NCBI RefSeq assembly: GCF_003865365.1
Contig: NZ_RQVR01000007.1
Location: 1-64,000, forward strand
From: Flavobacterium macacae
GTDB taxonomy: Bacteria > Bacteroidota > Bacteroidia > Flavobacteriales > Flavobacteriaceae
Direction of reading: 5' to 3'
Length of the DNA: 64,000 nucleotides
The stretch's first letter is position 1. Each line of letters starts with the position of its first letter. The notes beneath the pieces were generated by a model. It did no database searches, was not told where the DNA came from, and was given only the letters and a program-made list of their open reading frames with translations. The translations under genes were made by a program, and so were the position numbers. Positions 53,417 through 62,933 of this stretch are shown piece after piece.

Positions 53417-53839
53417 ATGTACGCAATCGTAGAGATAGCAGGGCAACAATTTAAAGTAAGCAAAGACTTAAAGGTTTATGTTCACCGTTTGGCTGACAAA
53501 GAAGGAGATGCAATTTCTTTTGCAAAAGTTCTTTTGTTAGACGATAACGGAACAATCACTTTAGGCGCCCCGGCTGTAGAAGGTGCTTCTGTAGAAGCTA
53601 AAGTGTTACAACACTTAAAAGGAGACAAAGTAATTATCTTCAAAAAGAAAAGAAGAAAAGGTTACAAAAAGAAAAATGGACACCGTCAATATTTGACTCA
53701 AATCCAAATTTCTGGAATCACTTTCCCAGGTGCTAAAAAAGAGAAAGCTGCTAAAAAAGAAGCTGCTCCTGCAACTGAAGAAGCTGAAGCTCCAAAGAAA
53801 AAAGCTGTAAAAGCTAAAAAAGAAGAAACTCAAGAATAA
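53417..53839 (+). CDS. rplU: 50S ribosomal protein bL21
   Basis: Binds 23S rRNA in the large subunit. The core (about 100 residues) is standard: MYAIVEIAGQQFKVSKDLKV and VIIFKKKRRKGYKKKNGHRQ. It is followed by a Lys/Ala/Glu-rich extension of about 40 residues (starting KKEKAAKKEAAP), absent in E. coli but common in Bacteroidota. It is cotranscribed with rpmA, 23 bases downstream. Confidence 0.97.
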   Translation: MYAIVEIAGQQFKVSKDLKVYVHRLADKEGDAISFAKVLLLDDNGTITLGAPAVEGASVEAKVLQHLKGDKVIIFKKKRRKGYKKKNGHRQYLTQIQISGITFPGAKKEKAAKKEAAPATEEAEAPKKKAVKAKKEETQE

Positions 53840-53862
53840 TTAACATTTAAAACTAATACGTC

Positions 53863-54123
53863 ATGGCTCACAAGAAAGGTGTCGGTAGTTCCAAGAATGG
53901 TAGAGAATCAGAATCGAAACGTTTAGGTGTTAAGATTTATGGTGGACAAGCTGCAATCGCTGGGAACATCATCGTTAGACAAAGAGGTTCTAAACATAAT
54001 CCAGGTGAAAACGTTTACATGGGTAAAGATCATACTTTACATGCAAGGGTTGATGGAGTTGTTAAGTTCCAGAAAAAAGGAGATAATAAATCTTTCGTTT
54101 CTATCCTTCCATTCGAAGCATAA
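53863..54123 (+). CDS. rpmA: 50S ribosomal protein bL27
   Basis: An 86-residue protein whose N-terminal tail reaches the peptidyl-transferase centre. It starts [22 protein letters not shown], and the [14 protein letters not shown] block is diagnostic. There is no N-terminal extension needing cleavage, unlike Firmicutes. The terminator follows after 20 bases. Confidence 0.97.
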   Translation: MAHKKGVGSSKNGRESESKRLGVKIYGGQAAIAGNIIVRQRGSKHNPGENVYMGKDHTLHARVDGVVKFQKKGDNKSFVSILPFEA

Positions 54124-54144
54124 GAATCAAGATTTTTTGATATT

Positions 54145-54178
54145 AAAAAGCCCATTCAGTTTGAATGGGCTTTTTTTT
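54145..54178. terminator. Terminator after rpmA
   Basis: A 14-bp perfect stem: A5-GCCCATTCA (54145-54158), loop GTT, TGAATGGGC-T8 (54162-54178). Confidence 0.93.
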
Positions 54179-54199
54179 GATTTTACTACAAAGCAAAAA

Positions 54200-54622
54200 T
54201 TATTTTGCTTTTGCTTTTTCTAAAGTATTATTGTAACCTTCTTTTAAATCAGCTTTTGCTTTTGCAGCAGACTCTTTCAGGTTTTCATTGGCTTCGCTCG
54301 CTTCAGTGTTAATTTTCTCACCAGCAGTACTTATGCCTTGTTTAGTTGCTTCCCAAGCACTTTTGGCATTATTAACAGCAATTTGAGCAAGTCTTTCTGA
54401 TTCTTTATCACCTTTCGCTTTTGCTTCTGCTAATTTTACTTCCGCAGCATCTAAATCAGCTTTTGCTTTTTCGCTTAATTCAAGATCAACTGTGTTTTCA
54501 GTTGTTGTAGTTGTTACAGTTGTAACTCCATCTGGTGAAGTTTCTGTAACTGTTTCTTCTTTTTTGCAAGATGTTGCTAAAAGCATTCCGCAGATTGCAA
54601 CAGATAATGTTAGTTTTTTCAT
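54200..54622 (-). CDS. Small charged helical lipoprotein, function unknown
   Basis: A 140-residue lipoprotein (lipobox LLATSC, Cys19). A Thr-rich linker (about 24-43) leads to a long Ala/Lys/Glu helix (DLDAAEVKLAEAKAKGDKES...) resembling apolipoprotein/LEA-like amphipathic repeats. No catalytic motif is visible. It lies 62 bases beyond the tssF stop on the same strand and has a TACATTTA box before its ATG, so it probably has its own promoter rather than belonging to the T6SS operon. Confidence 0.7.
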   Translation of the reverse strand: MKKLTLSVAICGMLLATSCKKEETVTETSPDGVTTVTTTTTENTVDLELSEKAKADLDAAEVKLAEAKAKGDKESERLAQIAVNNAKSAWEATKQGISTAGEKINTEASEANENLKESAAKAKADLKEGYNNTLEKAKAK

Positions 54623-54684
54623 TGAGATTAATTTTATTCTGATAAATGTAACAAAAAAACCATTCCGTTTTATTTAAAAAAAAA

Positions 54685-56535
54685 TTAAAGGTAAATAATT
54701 CGAAACGGAACAATGTTTATTGCCCTATTTTCAATCATTAATTTTAAATCTTCGCTCAAGAAATACCATTCTTCTTCGTTATAAAAGTCTATGTCTTTTC
54801 GATGTAAATAAATGTCAATTGTTGGTGTGTAGCCCACATTGCTGTCCAGGCTTGTCTGGATTCCGTTTTTTACCTCGACTTTCGTAATCGCTTCGCCGTA
54901 ATGATTTTTGCATAAAATGATGATGTCTTGTCGCGTCACAACACGTTGATTTGAAACTAAGTTCTCGCGATACGCATAAATTTTTTCTGAGTTGGAAAGC
55001 TCATTTTTCCCACCTTGCGTTGTGGATAAAAGCATAATATTTTCTCTTTCAAAGTCAGAACCTTTGTGCGAAACTAATCTTGAAAAAGTGTTGATTTTAT
55101 TGGCTGCCTCGCCATTTGTGGTCCAGTATTTTGCAAATAAAGTTCCTTTGTTTACGTTAGTGGCAGTATTTAAAATCAAGTAAGGATTATTGATATTCTC
55201 CATTCCCACCTGCGACATTTTATTTCTGAAACGGGAGATGATCTGGTTGATTTCTTTCAAATTGTTATCCGTAAAATCGTGGCCAAGCCTTGAAAAAGCC
55301 GCCGCTTCATCACGGATCAAATCAATCAAATAATTGATTTCTTCGGTAGCATTTCGTTCGTCAAAACGCGCAATGCCACCAAATCTCAAGTAGGCATAAT
55401 CAGTGTCGCCCTTTTCATCATCGTTTTTTATGACGTCAAATTCTTTATTTTTATCGTCTGCAACAGAAAATAATTCCAAGAAAAATTCATCATTTAAATT
55501 CAACGGATAAATGTTCAACAGGTTTTTAATATTGCCCTGGACTTCATTCAATTTTTTGTTGATTACCGGAAAACAGTTGTTGGCACAAAAAACTTCTGAT
55601 AAAATAGTGGCACCAATCACATTTGGGAACTCAATTTTTAACCAAATTAACTTTTCATCAGATAGCCTTTTATGGTATTCTGAAGGAATAAAAGTGCTCA
55701 ACTCTGGCGGCATTGAATAATTGCTATCGCCAATATTGATGACATCTTTCACCGTGATAAAATTCTGTTTGTAAAAATCATTGGTGTGTTCCTGCGTTCG
55801 TTCAATATGGTAAAAATCTTCTTGGATCAGTTCGCCATAATCGTTTGAATGCTTGTCATCATTGTTATATCCTTGTTCTGTGGTTAAAACATGTCCGTTC
55901 ATTGACCATTTGGCTCTGGGCAAAAAGTGGAAAAAGGTATTTCTGTCGTGAATATTTTTTAGGTAAAAGTAGAACATCAAGTCTTTGATAATTCCGTCAC
56001 CTTGGTGTTTTAACCCAAGCCAAATGGTTCCATGTTGCATGGGTCTTGTAAAATTAGCACTGCTGACAACTTCTCTAAATTGTTCCTTTACAATCTCTTG
56101 GACCCCACTCGGCAAAATCACATAATTCAGTTTATTTCGGTTCAATTTAACTGGTTTTGTGGGTCCGAAGAAATAGTTTTTGATCACATTTTCTGTCGGA
56201 TTATATGGATTTATTTCTTTTCGCTGAAAATAAAATTGATGGTAATCGTTTAAAGTCACTTCATTTTCCACGGGATACGCACGCATAATTGCTCGCGCCG
56301 GTGTTGCTTTTGCCGAAGCTGTCGGCGTTAATATATCAACCAATCGTTCTGTGATTCTTCTGCGGCTTGAAAAAACTTCGTGCGAAATTTTTTCTAATTC
56401 TTTGGCACAAACATCAAAAAGCAAATTGACGATTGGATCAAAGACGTTTTCCAATTCCACATCAGAATAACCCCATTGTTTGGCGGCACGCTTGAGTAAT
56501 CGGTCTTTTATTTGGTCTTTTGAAAGTGGGTTCAT
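54685..56535 (-). CDS. tssF: Type VI secretion baseplate subunit TssF
   Basis: A 616-residue baseplate wedge protein. The N-terminal helical block KRAAKQWGYSDVELENVFDPIVNLLFDVCAKELEKI and RRRITERLVDILTP are TssF features in the subtype-iii branch. It is the last gene of the operon, eight bases after tssE. TssE, TssF, TssG and TssK together form the contractile baseplate, and their contiguity here supports the call. Phage gp6-like fold is distant and not visible by eye. Confidence 0.85.
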   Translation of the reverse strand: MNPLSKDQIKDRLLKRAAKQWGYSDVELENVFDPIVNLLFDVCAKELEKISHEVFSSRRRITERLVDILTPTASAKATPARAIMRAYPVENEVTLNDYHQFYFQRKEINPYNPTENVIKNYFFGPTKPVKLNRNKLNYVILPSGVQEIVKEQFREVVSSANFTRPMQHGTIWLGLKHQGDGIIKDLMFYFYLKNIHDRNTFFHFLPRAKWSMNGHVLTTEQGYNNDDKHSNDYGELIQEDFYHIERTQEHTNDFYKQNFITVKDVINIGDSNYSMPPELSTFIPSEYHKRLSDEKLIWLKIEFPNVIGATILSEVFCANNCFPVINKKLNEVQGNIKNLLNIYPLNLNDEFFLELFSVADDKNKEFDVIKNDDEKGDTDYAYLRFGGIARFDERNATEEINYLIDLIRDEAAAFSRLGHDFTDNNLKEINQIISRFRNKMSQVGMENINNPYLILNTATNVNKGTLFAKYWTTNGEAANKINTFSRLVSHKGSDFERENIMLLSTTQGGKNELSNSEKIYAYRENLVSNQRVVTRQDIIILCKNHYGEAITKVEVKNGIQTSLDSNVGYTPTIDIYLHRKDIDFYNEEEWYFLSEDLKLMIENRAINIVPFRIIYL

Positions 56536-56543
56536 CGATGCTT

Positions 56544-56975
56544 TTATTTAAATGAAAATGGGGCTAAAAAGTATGAGCTTTTGTAATAATAAGGTTGGTT
56601 TGTTTTTTTTATTACGCCATAGACCACGATGTCTAAACGTTTTTTTACACGAATATTGGCTTCATAACTCACGGTGTCCTCGCTTACGCCTAAAGTGACG
56701 TCGGTGATAGTCAGCCTCTTTTCATATTTTTTCACCTTTTCGTGAACCGATTCTTTGATCATGTCTTTCAGCTGGTTGGCATTGGCCAAAAGATTAAAAT
56801 CAGTTTCCCAAATCACGGTTCCAAATTCGTCATCATATTTATATTCTCCAAAAATGGTGGTGATGATCAATGAAATATACTGCGCCAAAGATTCTTCAAT
56901 CGTTACCTTCCGAATGTCTTCACCTGTTGTCAATCGCTTAAAATCAATTGGTATTTTGTAAAATAGGTCTTTCAT
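56544..56975 (-). CDS. tssE: Type VI secretion baseplate subunit TssE (gp25-like)
   Basis: A 143-residue gp25-family protein that starts sheath polymerisation. The core SLAQYISLIITTIFGEYKYDDEFGTVIWETDFN carries the gp25-type EFGxxIWE pattern. The final segment VRVKKRLDIVVYG is the last strand. It overlaps the 3' end of clpV by 32 bases, and no later in-frame ATG is close, so the overlap is genuine. The next gene, tssF, starts eight bases later. Confidence 0.9.
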   Translation of the reverse strand: MKDLFYKIPIDFKRLTTGEDIRKVTIEESLAQYISLIITTIFGEYKYDDEFGTVIWETDFNLLANANQLKDMIKESVHEKVKKYEKRLTITDVTLGVSEDTVSYEANIRVKKRLDIVVYGVIKKTNQPYYYKSSYFLAPFSFK

Positions 56976-59397
56976 TTTCTATCGTAAATTTAATTTCACC
57001 TTTTTTATCCAAAGTCACTTTCAGTGCATCACCTTTTTTAATTTCGTTTGAAATAATCATTCGAGAAAGCGGTCTTTTCAGTTGGTTTCTAATCGTTCCC
57101 TTAATTGGTCGAGCACCATATTCTGGCGTGAAACCCATTAAAGCGATGGTTTCTTTGTCTTTTTCGTCAATTGTCAGCGTGATATCTAATTTCTCCAACA
57201 ACTGTAAAAGTTCTTTCTTTAAGTGAATGTCAAAGATTCTCGAAACGCTTTTTTTGCTGATGGGTGCAAACGGAATAATTTCGGTCAAGCGTCCTAAAAA
57301 CTCAGGACGGAAATAACCTGTCATCAATTGAATCAAGTCATTTGACTTCGGAATTATTTCTTTTTCAAACGATTTTACAATATAATCAGAACCAATATTG
57401 GAAGTGAAAAGAATCACTGCATTTGAAAAATCGCCTTCTTTTCCGAGCCTGTCGTGCAGTTTTCCTTCGTCCAATATTTGAAGAAACACATCAAAAACCG
57501 ATTTGTGCGCTTTTTCAATTTCATCAAAAAGTACAATTGAATAAGGCTTTTGCCGGATTTTATTGACCAACAAACCGCCTTCTTCATAACCCACATATCC
57601 TGGGGGCGCTCCGTATAAAAGTGCGGCAGAATGTTCTTCCTTAAACTCTGACATGTCTAAACGGATGATGGCATTTTCATCGCCAAAAAGAAAATCTGCC
57701 AATGATTTTGCCAATTCCGTTTTTCCCGTTCCGGTTGGCCCAAGAAAGAAAAAAGAACCGATGGGCTGGCCTGGTTTTGTCAATCCGGATCTTGATTCTA
57801 AAATTGCGTCAGCAACCACTTTCACGGCGTGATCTTGACCGATAACCCTTTGTTTTAATGTGTTTTCAATGTCTAAAAGCCGTTCGCGCTCGTCAGATTT
57901 TACTTTTCCTGCAGGAATTCCGGTAATTCCTGAAACCACGTGGGAAAGATGTGCATTTAATACAATATTCTCTTCCTTGTTTAGCTTTTCTAAATTTTCT
58001 AAAAGCGATTGCAGATGGGATATTTTATGTTCGTTTTCTATCGTAGAAAATGTATCATCATCTTCGCTAAAAAGCTTTCCGGTTTTATTTTGAATGTCAG
58101 AATGCAACCAATGAATTTTTTCCTCTTTTTCTAAATCTTCAATGATTTCCTGAATTTCTTCTAATTGTTTTCTCAATTCTGGAAGGTCTTTCTTGATATT
58201 TTCTTTTGCTACTTTTAAGGAAGACATCGTTCTGTCAATCAAATCCAAGGCTGAATCTGGAAGCGATTTTTCTTTTAAATAGCGCTTTGAAAGGCGAATG
58301 GATTCCTTCAAGCCTTCTTCGTCAATGCTAAAATCGTGGTGCGCTTGATAATGAGAAATCACGTTTTTAATCATTCGCAACGCCAATTCTTGCGTGGGTT
58401 CGGTAACTTCCAAGGTTTCAAACCTACGCGAAAGCGCATCGTCTTTACCTAACGATTTTCTGAATTTCTCTGTTGTCGTGGCGCCAATAAAAGTAATATC
58501 GCCTTTTGAAAGTTCTGATTTTATGATACTGCCGATTCCGTTTCCTTGGTTCGAATCAAATAGTTCGTGGATGTCATCTATGAATAAAATCGGTTTCTCG
58601 TAGTTTTTTACTTCGTTGAAAATTTTCTGAAGTCTGTCTTCAACTTCCCCTTTATACGAAGCTCCGGCAAATAACGGACCGATATTTATTTCAAAAACAG
58701 TCGCATTATTGAAAGCGGTCAACGTTGATTTATCAGCGATTTTTCCGCAGAAACCTTCAATCAATGTTGATTTTCCAACGCCAGATTCACCGATTACAAT
58801 AACGTGCGGTTTTAATTTTCGGTTTAAAATTTCGGTAATTGTCTTCAATTCGTCATCACGGCCAATCATCGGGATTGATTCTTTTGTCTTGTATTGCTTG
58901 ACTTTATCGGTGCAATATTTATCTAAAGTGGACGCGTTTCCTGTTGGATTTGCTTTTGACTTATCAGAAGTGTTTTTTGATGTGCCACTTTCAAACTGCG
59001 TTGCTACATCACTAGGACTTATCGGAAGCGATTTCAATTGGTCGTGAGAAAATCCAACGCCTGGAGTTACCAACGCTTTTAAAATTGGAATAAAATCCAC
59101 TTCATCGCCTGTTTTCTTGGCAATTTCTTCCGCTTCAGAAAGCACGGTATTTACGCCACTGTCGGGAGCCGGATCGTCATTTGGTTTCGAAGCTTTTGGA
59201 TATTCGCTGATTCTGATGTCGGCCCATTCATCCAGATAAAAAACATCAATTCCTTTAGAATCTAGTTCGCGCATAAACGTGAACTGCGGATTCAAAAGTG
59301 CTTTCATCAAGTGTGCGGACGAATATTTTTGGTTGAAATTGTCTTTCGCATATTGTTTTGCAATGTGAATTGCCTGCAAGATATCTTCTGTAACCAT
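56944..59397 (-). CDS. clpV: Type VI secretion ATPase ClpV (TssH)
   Basis: An 817-residue AAA+ protein that disassembles the contracted sheath. N-terminal Clp-N repeats cover about 1-130. Walker A1 is GESGVGKST (203-211), Walker B1 ILFIDDIHELFDS, Walker A2 GPTGTGKTELAK (about 554) and Walker B2 VLFDEIEKAH. There is a coiled-coil M domain of about 100 residues (LRKQLEEIQEIIEDLEKEEKI...). It lacks the long N-terminal ClpB features. Location among tssE, tssF, tssK and tssO supports ClpV rather than ClpB. Confidence 0.94.
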   Translation of the reverse strand: MVTEDILQAIHIAKQYAKDNFNQKYSSAHLMKALLNPQFTFMRELDSKGIDVFYLDEWADIRISEYPKASKPNDDPAPDSGVNTVLSEAEEIAKKTGDEVDFIPILKALVTPGVGFSHDQLKSLPISPSDVATQFESGTSKNTSDKSKANPTGNASTLDKYCTDKVKQYKTKESIPMIGRDDELKTITEILNRKLKPHVIVIGESGVGKSTLIEGFCGKIADKSTLTAFNNATVFEINIGPLFAGASYKGEVEDRLQKIFNEVKNYEKPILFIDDIHELFDSNQGNGIGSIIKSELSKGDITFIGATTTEKFRKSLGKDDALSRRFETLEVTEPTQELALRMIKNVISHYQAHHDFSIDEEGLKESIRLSKRYLKEKSLPDSALDLIDRTMSSLKVAKENIKKDLPELRKQLEEIQEIIEDLEKEEKIHWLHSDIQNKTGKLFSEDDDTFSTIENEHKISHLQSLLENLEKLNKEENIVLNAHLSHVVSGITGIPAGKVKSDERERLLDIENTLKQRVIGQDHAVKVVADAILESRSGLTKPGQPIGSFFFLGPTGTGKTELAKSLADFLFGDENAIIRLDMSEFKEEHSAALLYGAPPGYVGYEEGGLLVNKIRQKPYSIVLFDEIEKAHKSVFDVFLQILDEGKLHDRLGKEGDFSNAVILFTSNIGSDYIVKSFEKEIIPKSNDLIQLMTGYFRPEFLGRLTEIIPFAPISKKSVSRIFDIHLKKELLQLLEKLDITLTIDEKDKETIALMGFTPEYGARPIKGTIRNQLKRPLSRMIISNEIKKGDALKVTLDKKGEIKFTIENERPILQNTN

Positions 59398-59408
59398 AAT
59401 TTAGAATT

Positions 59409-59927
59409 TTAGTTTGGACCTCTTCTGCCTAATTGCGATGCCATTTTCAAGTCTCTCACAAGTTCTTTGTTCTCTTCGTCTAATGCTTTTACTTGCTCGT
59501 TTAAGGATTCAATTTCTTTTTTAGAATCATTAACCTGAAGCAATAATCTTTTGGCATTTACCAAGTCTTTCAACGACAAAATCACGTTGTCATACAGCTT
59601 TAAACCTTGGTCAGAATCCACCGGAATTTTCTCTTGCAGTTCCACCAATTCATAATTGATGTTTTGTTCGATGAATTGGAAACTTTGTGGTGCTTTGTCA
59701 AGTGAATCGATCAAAACGCCAATGTGTTCTATCTTTTCAGAAAACGTTTTTTGAAAATTAAATTCGGCTACAATCTTATCATTTTCGTTTTTCAGCACTT
59801 CATTTTCTTTTACGGGCAATTTATAATTGAAAAATATCGCAAAAAATAAAACGCCCGTTGTGATGATAAACATCAAAAGGAATAGCAAAAATGCCGAGGT
59901 TCTTTCTTTTTTATTTAAAATATCCAT
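59409..59927 (-). CDS. tssO: TssO-like T6SS subtype iii membrane protein
   Basis: A 172-residue inner-membrane protein: one N-terminal hydrophobic segment (about 14-34), then a long coiled-coil rich in Lys/Glu/Leu (to about 165). TssO is one of the subtype-iii specific proteins that replace the TssJLM trans-envelope complex in Bacteroidota. The assignment rests on topology, size and operon position between tssK and clpV, not on a catalytic motif. Confidence 0.75.
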   Translation of the reverse strand: MDILNKKERTSAFLLFLLMFIITTGVLFFAIFFNYKLPVKENEVLKNENDKIVAEFNFQKTFSEKIEHIGVLIDSLDKAPQSFQFIEQNINYELVELQEKIPVDSDQGLKLYDNVILSLKDLVNAKRLLLQVNDSKKEIESLNEQVKALDEENKELVRDLKMASQLGRRGPN

Positions 59928-59951
59928 CTTTGGTGTAGGTTTTTGGTTGGT

Positions 59952-61133
59952 TTATTCTGCTAAAAAGGAGGGTGATGAAGGCGGATTTTCGTCTTTATTA
60001 TCGTTTCCGAAAAAGCTTGGCCTTTCATTTCGAACAATATTTTCGTTGACAAAAATTCCGGTATCGCGTTTTTTACCGATGTAATCCAATTGGTTCAAAA
60101 GGTTAAACAGATAGTCGATTTTTGCAATAAAATTATTGGCGTGGGCCACAGTCGGTTCCATATCAAAAGCCTTGTATTTAGCATTAATCGTCTCTGAAAA
60201 AAGCCTCTCATAGTCACCGCTTGAAATCTCAGTCCATTCTGAAAAATAGTTGAAAAGCATTTCTTTTCCGTCTCCAGAAAAAGAGTCAAAACTGTTTTTG
60301 ATGATTCTGGCCAGACTCACAACGTTTTCCAAAACTTCCATTGGTTTCATGCTGAAGCTTGTCCATTTGTTTCGGGTAATATTTTGCGCCACGTAATTCA
60401 ATATTTTTTCACACGCCTCAAAAACCATATTGGCAATCAGGTTTTCATCTTCGGTGCTGTTCCTGAAACGTATTTTTTGTGAAATCTGGACGGCGTTAAA
60501 CTCCAATTGCTTGAAAAGGGATTCATAGTTTTCAAAAAGGGTAATCAAAGAAGGATGGCTATTTACCGTCAATGTCGGCGGAATATAATCAGTCAAAATT
60601 TCATAGCTGTTGGCAGAAGTTTTGAATTTTGCCAACGGAAATTGCAACGCACCAATGTTGTTTTGATTGACTTCACTTTCAATGACGCTGGTCAAAAAAT
60701 AACGCGACATCGCATTGGGAAAACGTGGCGGAATTTCCTCCATATTCTGTTCTCCGGTTGGGATTCTTTGAAACGGATCCACATTCAACAGCAAATAATA
60801 ATTATTCTCTTTAAAATCAAAATCTTTCAACTCAATCTTTTCATTGAATTCTCCCGTAAAATCTGTGATTTCAATTCTTCCACCGCCAGGCGTTACGGCT
60901 TTCATCATTTTAATATTGACACTCAATTCATTGTGCGCATCAATTGAAATGGAGTACTGGAAAGGGCGTGTCAAATGGGTGGACATCAATCCATAATTCA
61001 GTTCGTTCACGCCTAAATTTCTGGCGTCACGAACCAAATCTTCAATATTATCTTGTAACGTGATGAAGTGATTTTTATTGATTTTCATCCCATCAATCCA
61101 GTTTACTGGAAAGTGTTTTATATTCTCAGCCAT
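59952..61133 (-). CDS. tssK: Type VI secretion baseplate subunit TssK
   Basis: A 393-residue protein that joins the baseplate to the membrane complex. The N-terminal block PVNWIDGMKINKNHFITLQDN is the TssK start signature (usually VxWxEGMxLxPQHF), and GLMSTHLTRPFQYSISIDAHNELSVNI follows. In the rest, alternating helices and strands carry no further motif I can name. It is followed by tssO after 24 bases and preceded by tssN by 10. Confidence 0.9.
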   Translation of the reverse strand: MAENIKHFPVNWIDGMKINKNHFITLQDNIEDLVRDARNLGVNELNYGLMSTHLTRPFQYSISIDAHNELSVNIKMMKAVTPGGGRIEITDFTGEFNEKIELKDFDFKENNYYLLLNVDPFQRIPTGEQNMEEIPPRFPNAMSRYFLTSVIESEVNQNNIGALQFPLAKFKTSANSYEILTDYIPPTLTVNSHPSLITLFENYESLFKQLEFNAVQISQKIRFRNSTEDENLIANMVFEACEKILNYVAQNITRNKWTSFSMKPMEVLENVVSLARIIKNSFDSFSGDGKEMLFNYFSEWTEISSGDYERLFSETINAKYKAFDMEPTVAHANNFIAKIDYLFNLLNQLDYIGKKRDTGIFVNENIVRNERPSFFGNDNKDENPPSSPSFLAE

Positions 61134-61143
61134 AATTAAAAAA

Positions 61144-62007
61144 TTATATTCGTTGACATATTATTGTTTCTCCGTCTTTGATATTGTTGGTGTCGATTGC
61201 CAATTCTGGGTCGATGTAATCCGATGAGCTGAACCATTTGGGCTTTGTATAAAAATACCATCCATAAGGCTGATTTTTTTGGTCTAAATATTGAACTTGG
61301 CTGTTCGGATTTTTCTCGTTGTAATCATTTATGAAATAATAAAATAGTTTTCCAAAGTCAAATGCCCGCGGTGCCTTTACCTTAAAATTGATGATGGTAG
61401 CGTCATTTTCTTTTTTGGTAAAAACTAAATTGACAATGATTATATTTCTCATTTCAGCAATATGAGGCGCCGGATATCTTGAGTTAACCGGATAAAACCA
61501 TCTTTTGTGCAACTTGGCCGGAATGGAAATGGCAGTTTTGAAAAGGGTAAACACAAATGTGGGAACCAAGAAAAATAACATGGCTCCAAAAAAGTAAAAC
61601 ATATATTCTAACTCTTGGAAATGCCCCAAAAGCATAATCAAAAAGGCAAGCATAAAAGTGCCAGAAACGATTGAAATGAAAATTTCTTTGTAGATTTCTT
61701 TCGCATCAAACCGTTTAAAATACAAATGATAAAAGGTTAAATGAACTGCTCCGGCAATCAAAAGATAGACTTGAAAAGAGATAAATCGAGTAGTAATTGT
61801 CGTGCCTTTTAAATTATAAAGCAAGGCTCCAAAAAGCAACAAGATCAAGCCTTGGCAAAAAATATAAATAAAATAGCGTTTTTTATCTTGTCTAAATTTG
61901 GGCGTTTTCATCCCGATAAACATGCTGATGATCATTGCAATTGCAATGGCCAAAAAAATGTAAACTAAGGTTTCGCCTCCGCCAATTTGGTTTAAATATT
62001 TTCTCAT
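61144..62007 (-). CDS. tssN: TssN-like T6SS subtype iii multispanning membrane protein
   Basis: A 287-residue protein with five hydrophobic segments in the first 165 residues, then a soluble part starting KAPRAFDFGKLFYYFINDYNEK. This topology fits TssN, a core component unique to subtype-iii systems in Bacteroidota. It overlaps tssG by four bases (ATGA). Together with TssO it presumably forms the inner-membrane platform that replaces TssL/TssM. Confidence 0.82.
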   Translation of the reverse strand: MRKYLNQIGGGETLVYIFLAIAIAMIISMFIGMKTPKFRQDKKRYFIYIFCQGLILLLFGALLYNLKGTTITTRFISFQVYLLIAGAVHLTFYHLYFKRFDAKEIYKEIFISIVSGTFMLAFLIMLLGHFQELEYMFYFFGAMLFFLVPTFVFTLFKTAISIPAKLHKRWFYPVNSRYPAPHIAEMRNIIIVNLVFTKKENDATIINFKVKAPRAFDFGKLFYYFINDYNEKNPNSQVQYLDQKNQPYGWYFYTKPKWFSSSDYIDPELAIDTNNIKDGETIICQRI

Positions 62008-62930
62008 ATTACTGTTGATATTCCTAGTCTTGATTTGTAAATAGTGTCGTCCATTGAAAAAAGTTCGTCTTCGTGATGCAGTTGGATTTCAAAAGAATAT
62101 TGCACCTGAAACGGAAGGAAAAGATTGAAGAACGTGTTTAAAAAATTTTGTAAAACTTGATGGTCAAAATAATTGGGCAAATGGTCCGGATTTTTCAACG
62201 GGCCAATATTAAAATTATATTTTTTCAAGAAAATTTCTTGATTGCTTTGCAATGTCGTGTTGATTCCCATAATCATTTCACCTGAACCTGCTTCCACGTC
62301 GTGGCCGTTTTCGAGCTGAATGTTTCGGGAGGTGAAAGAAACCTTTTCTCCTAAAATTTTCTCTAAAACGTGGCTGATGTCTGATATGTTTTGGCCAGCA
62401 TTTCCTTTTTGTTTCATTAAAGCATAAAACATTTTTACGGTCAAAATATCTGGAATATTGTCTTCGACTCCCAAGACCATTCTAATGATATCTGCAATTC
62501 CGTTGGTGCTTATTTTTGAAAAGAAATCGGCTTCATATTTTTCGATTTCATGCCTGAACCGGAACAATTCATTTTCCAAAGGATTATAGAAGTGACGCGC
62601 TTCTTTTTCCTCTTTTTTCCGGATTTTAAATTCTTGCGAAGCGTCATTTCGCTGTTCTCGATTTCGATAATTGTGGGTGATGCTTTCAGGCAGAATATCA
62701 TAAAACCCATCACGGCTGATGTCAATGTTTAAGATGTCAGCATCGTTAGGATCAATTGAAATATTCATCGTGTCTTTGCTGAATTTTCTGAAAAACACCC
62801 CCTTTGTCTGCATTACAATATCTAAATCGTCAGTTTTGTTTTTTAAGAGCATGTCAAAAAGCAGCTCGGCCCTTAGGTCAAAGGGCGTGAGATGTCTATA
62901 ATTCTCAACAAAATAGCGATTTTCTATCAT
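62004..62930 (-). CDS. tssG: Type VI secretion baseplate subunit TssG
   Basis: A 308-residue baseplate protein. The N-terminal FDLRAELLFDMLLK and the block GNAGQNISDISHVLEKILGEKVSF, then PDHLPNYFDHQVLQNFLNTFFNLFLPFQVQY, show the TssG/phage gp53-like layout with Pro-rich hinge. It lies three bases after the NlpC/P60 gene and overlaps tssN by four. The call is supported by the neighbouring tssE, tssF and tssK. Confidence 0.8.
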   Translation of the reverse strand: MIENRYFVENYRHLTPFDLRAELLFDMLLKNKTDDLDIVMQTKGVFFRKFSKDTMNISIDPNDADILNIDISRDGFYDILPESITHNYRNREQRNDASQEFKIRKKEEKEARHFYNPLENELFRFRHEIEKYEADFFSKISTNGIADIIRMVLGVEDNIPDILTVKMFYALMKQKGNAGQNISDISHVLEKILGEKVSFTSRNIQLENGHDVEAGSGEMIMGINTTLQSNQEIFLKKYNFNIGPLKNPDHLPNYFDHQVLQNFLNTFFNLFLPFQVQYSFEIQLHHEDELFSMDDTIYKSRLGISTVI

Positions 62931-62933
62931 AAA

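Noticed and set aside
54685..56975. Phage tail or extracellular contractile particle
   Set aside because: gp25-like and TssF-like proteins could suggest this, but TssK, ClpV and TssN/TssO-type membrane genes in the same operon identify a T6SS.
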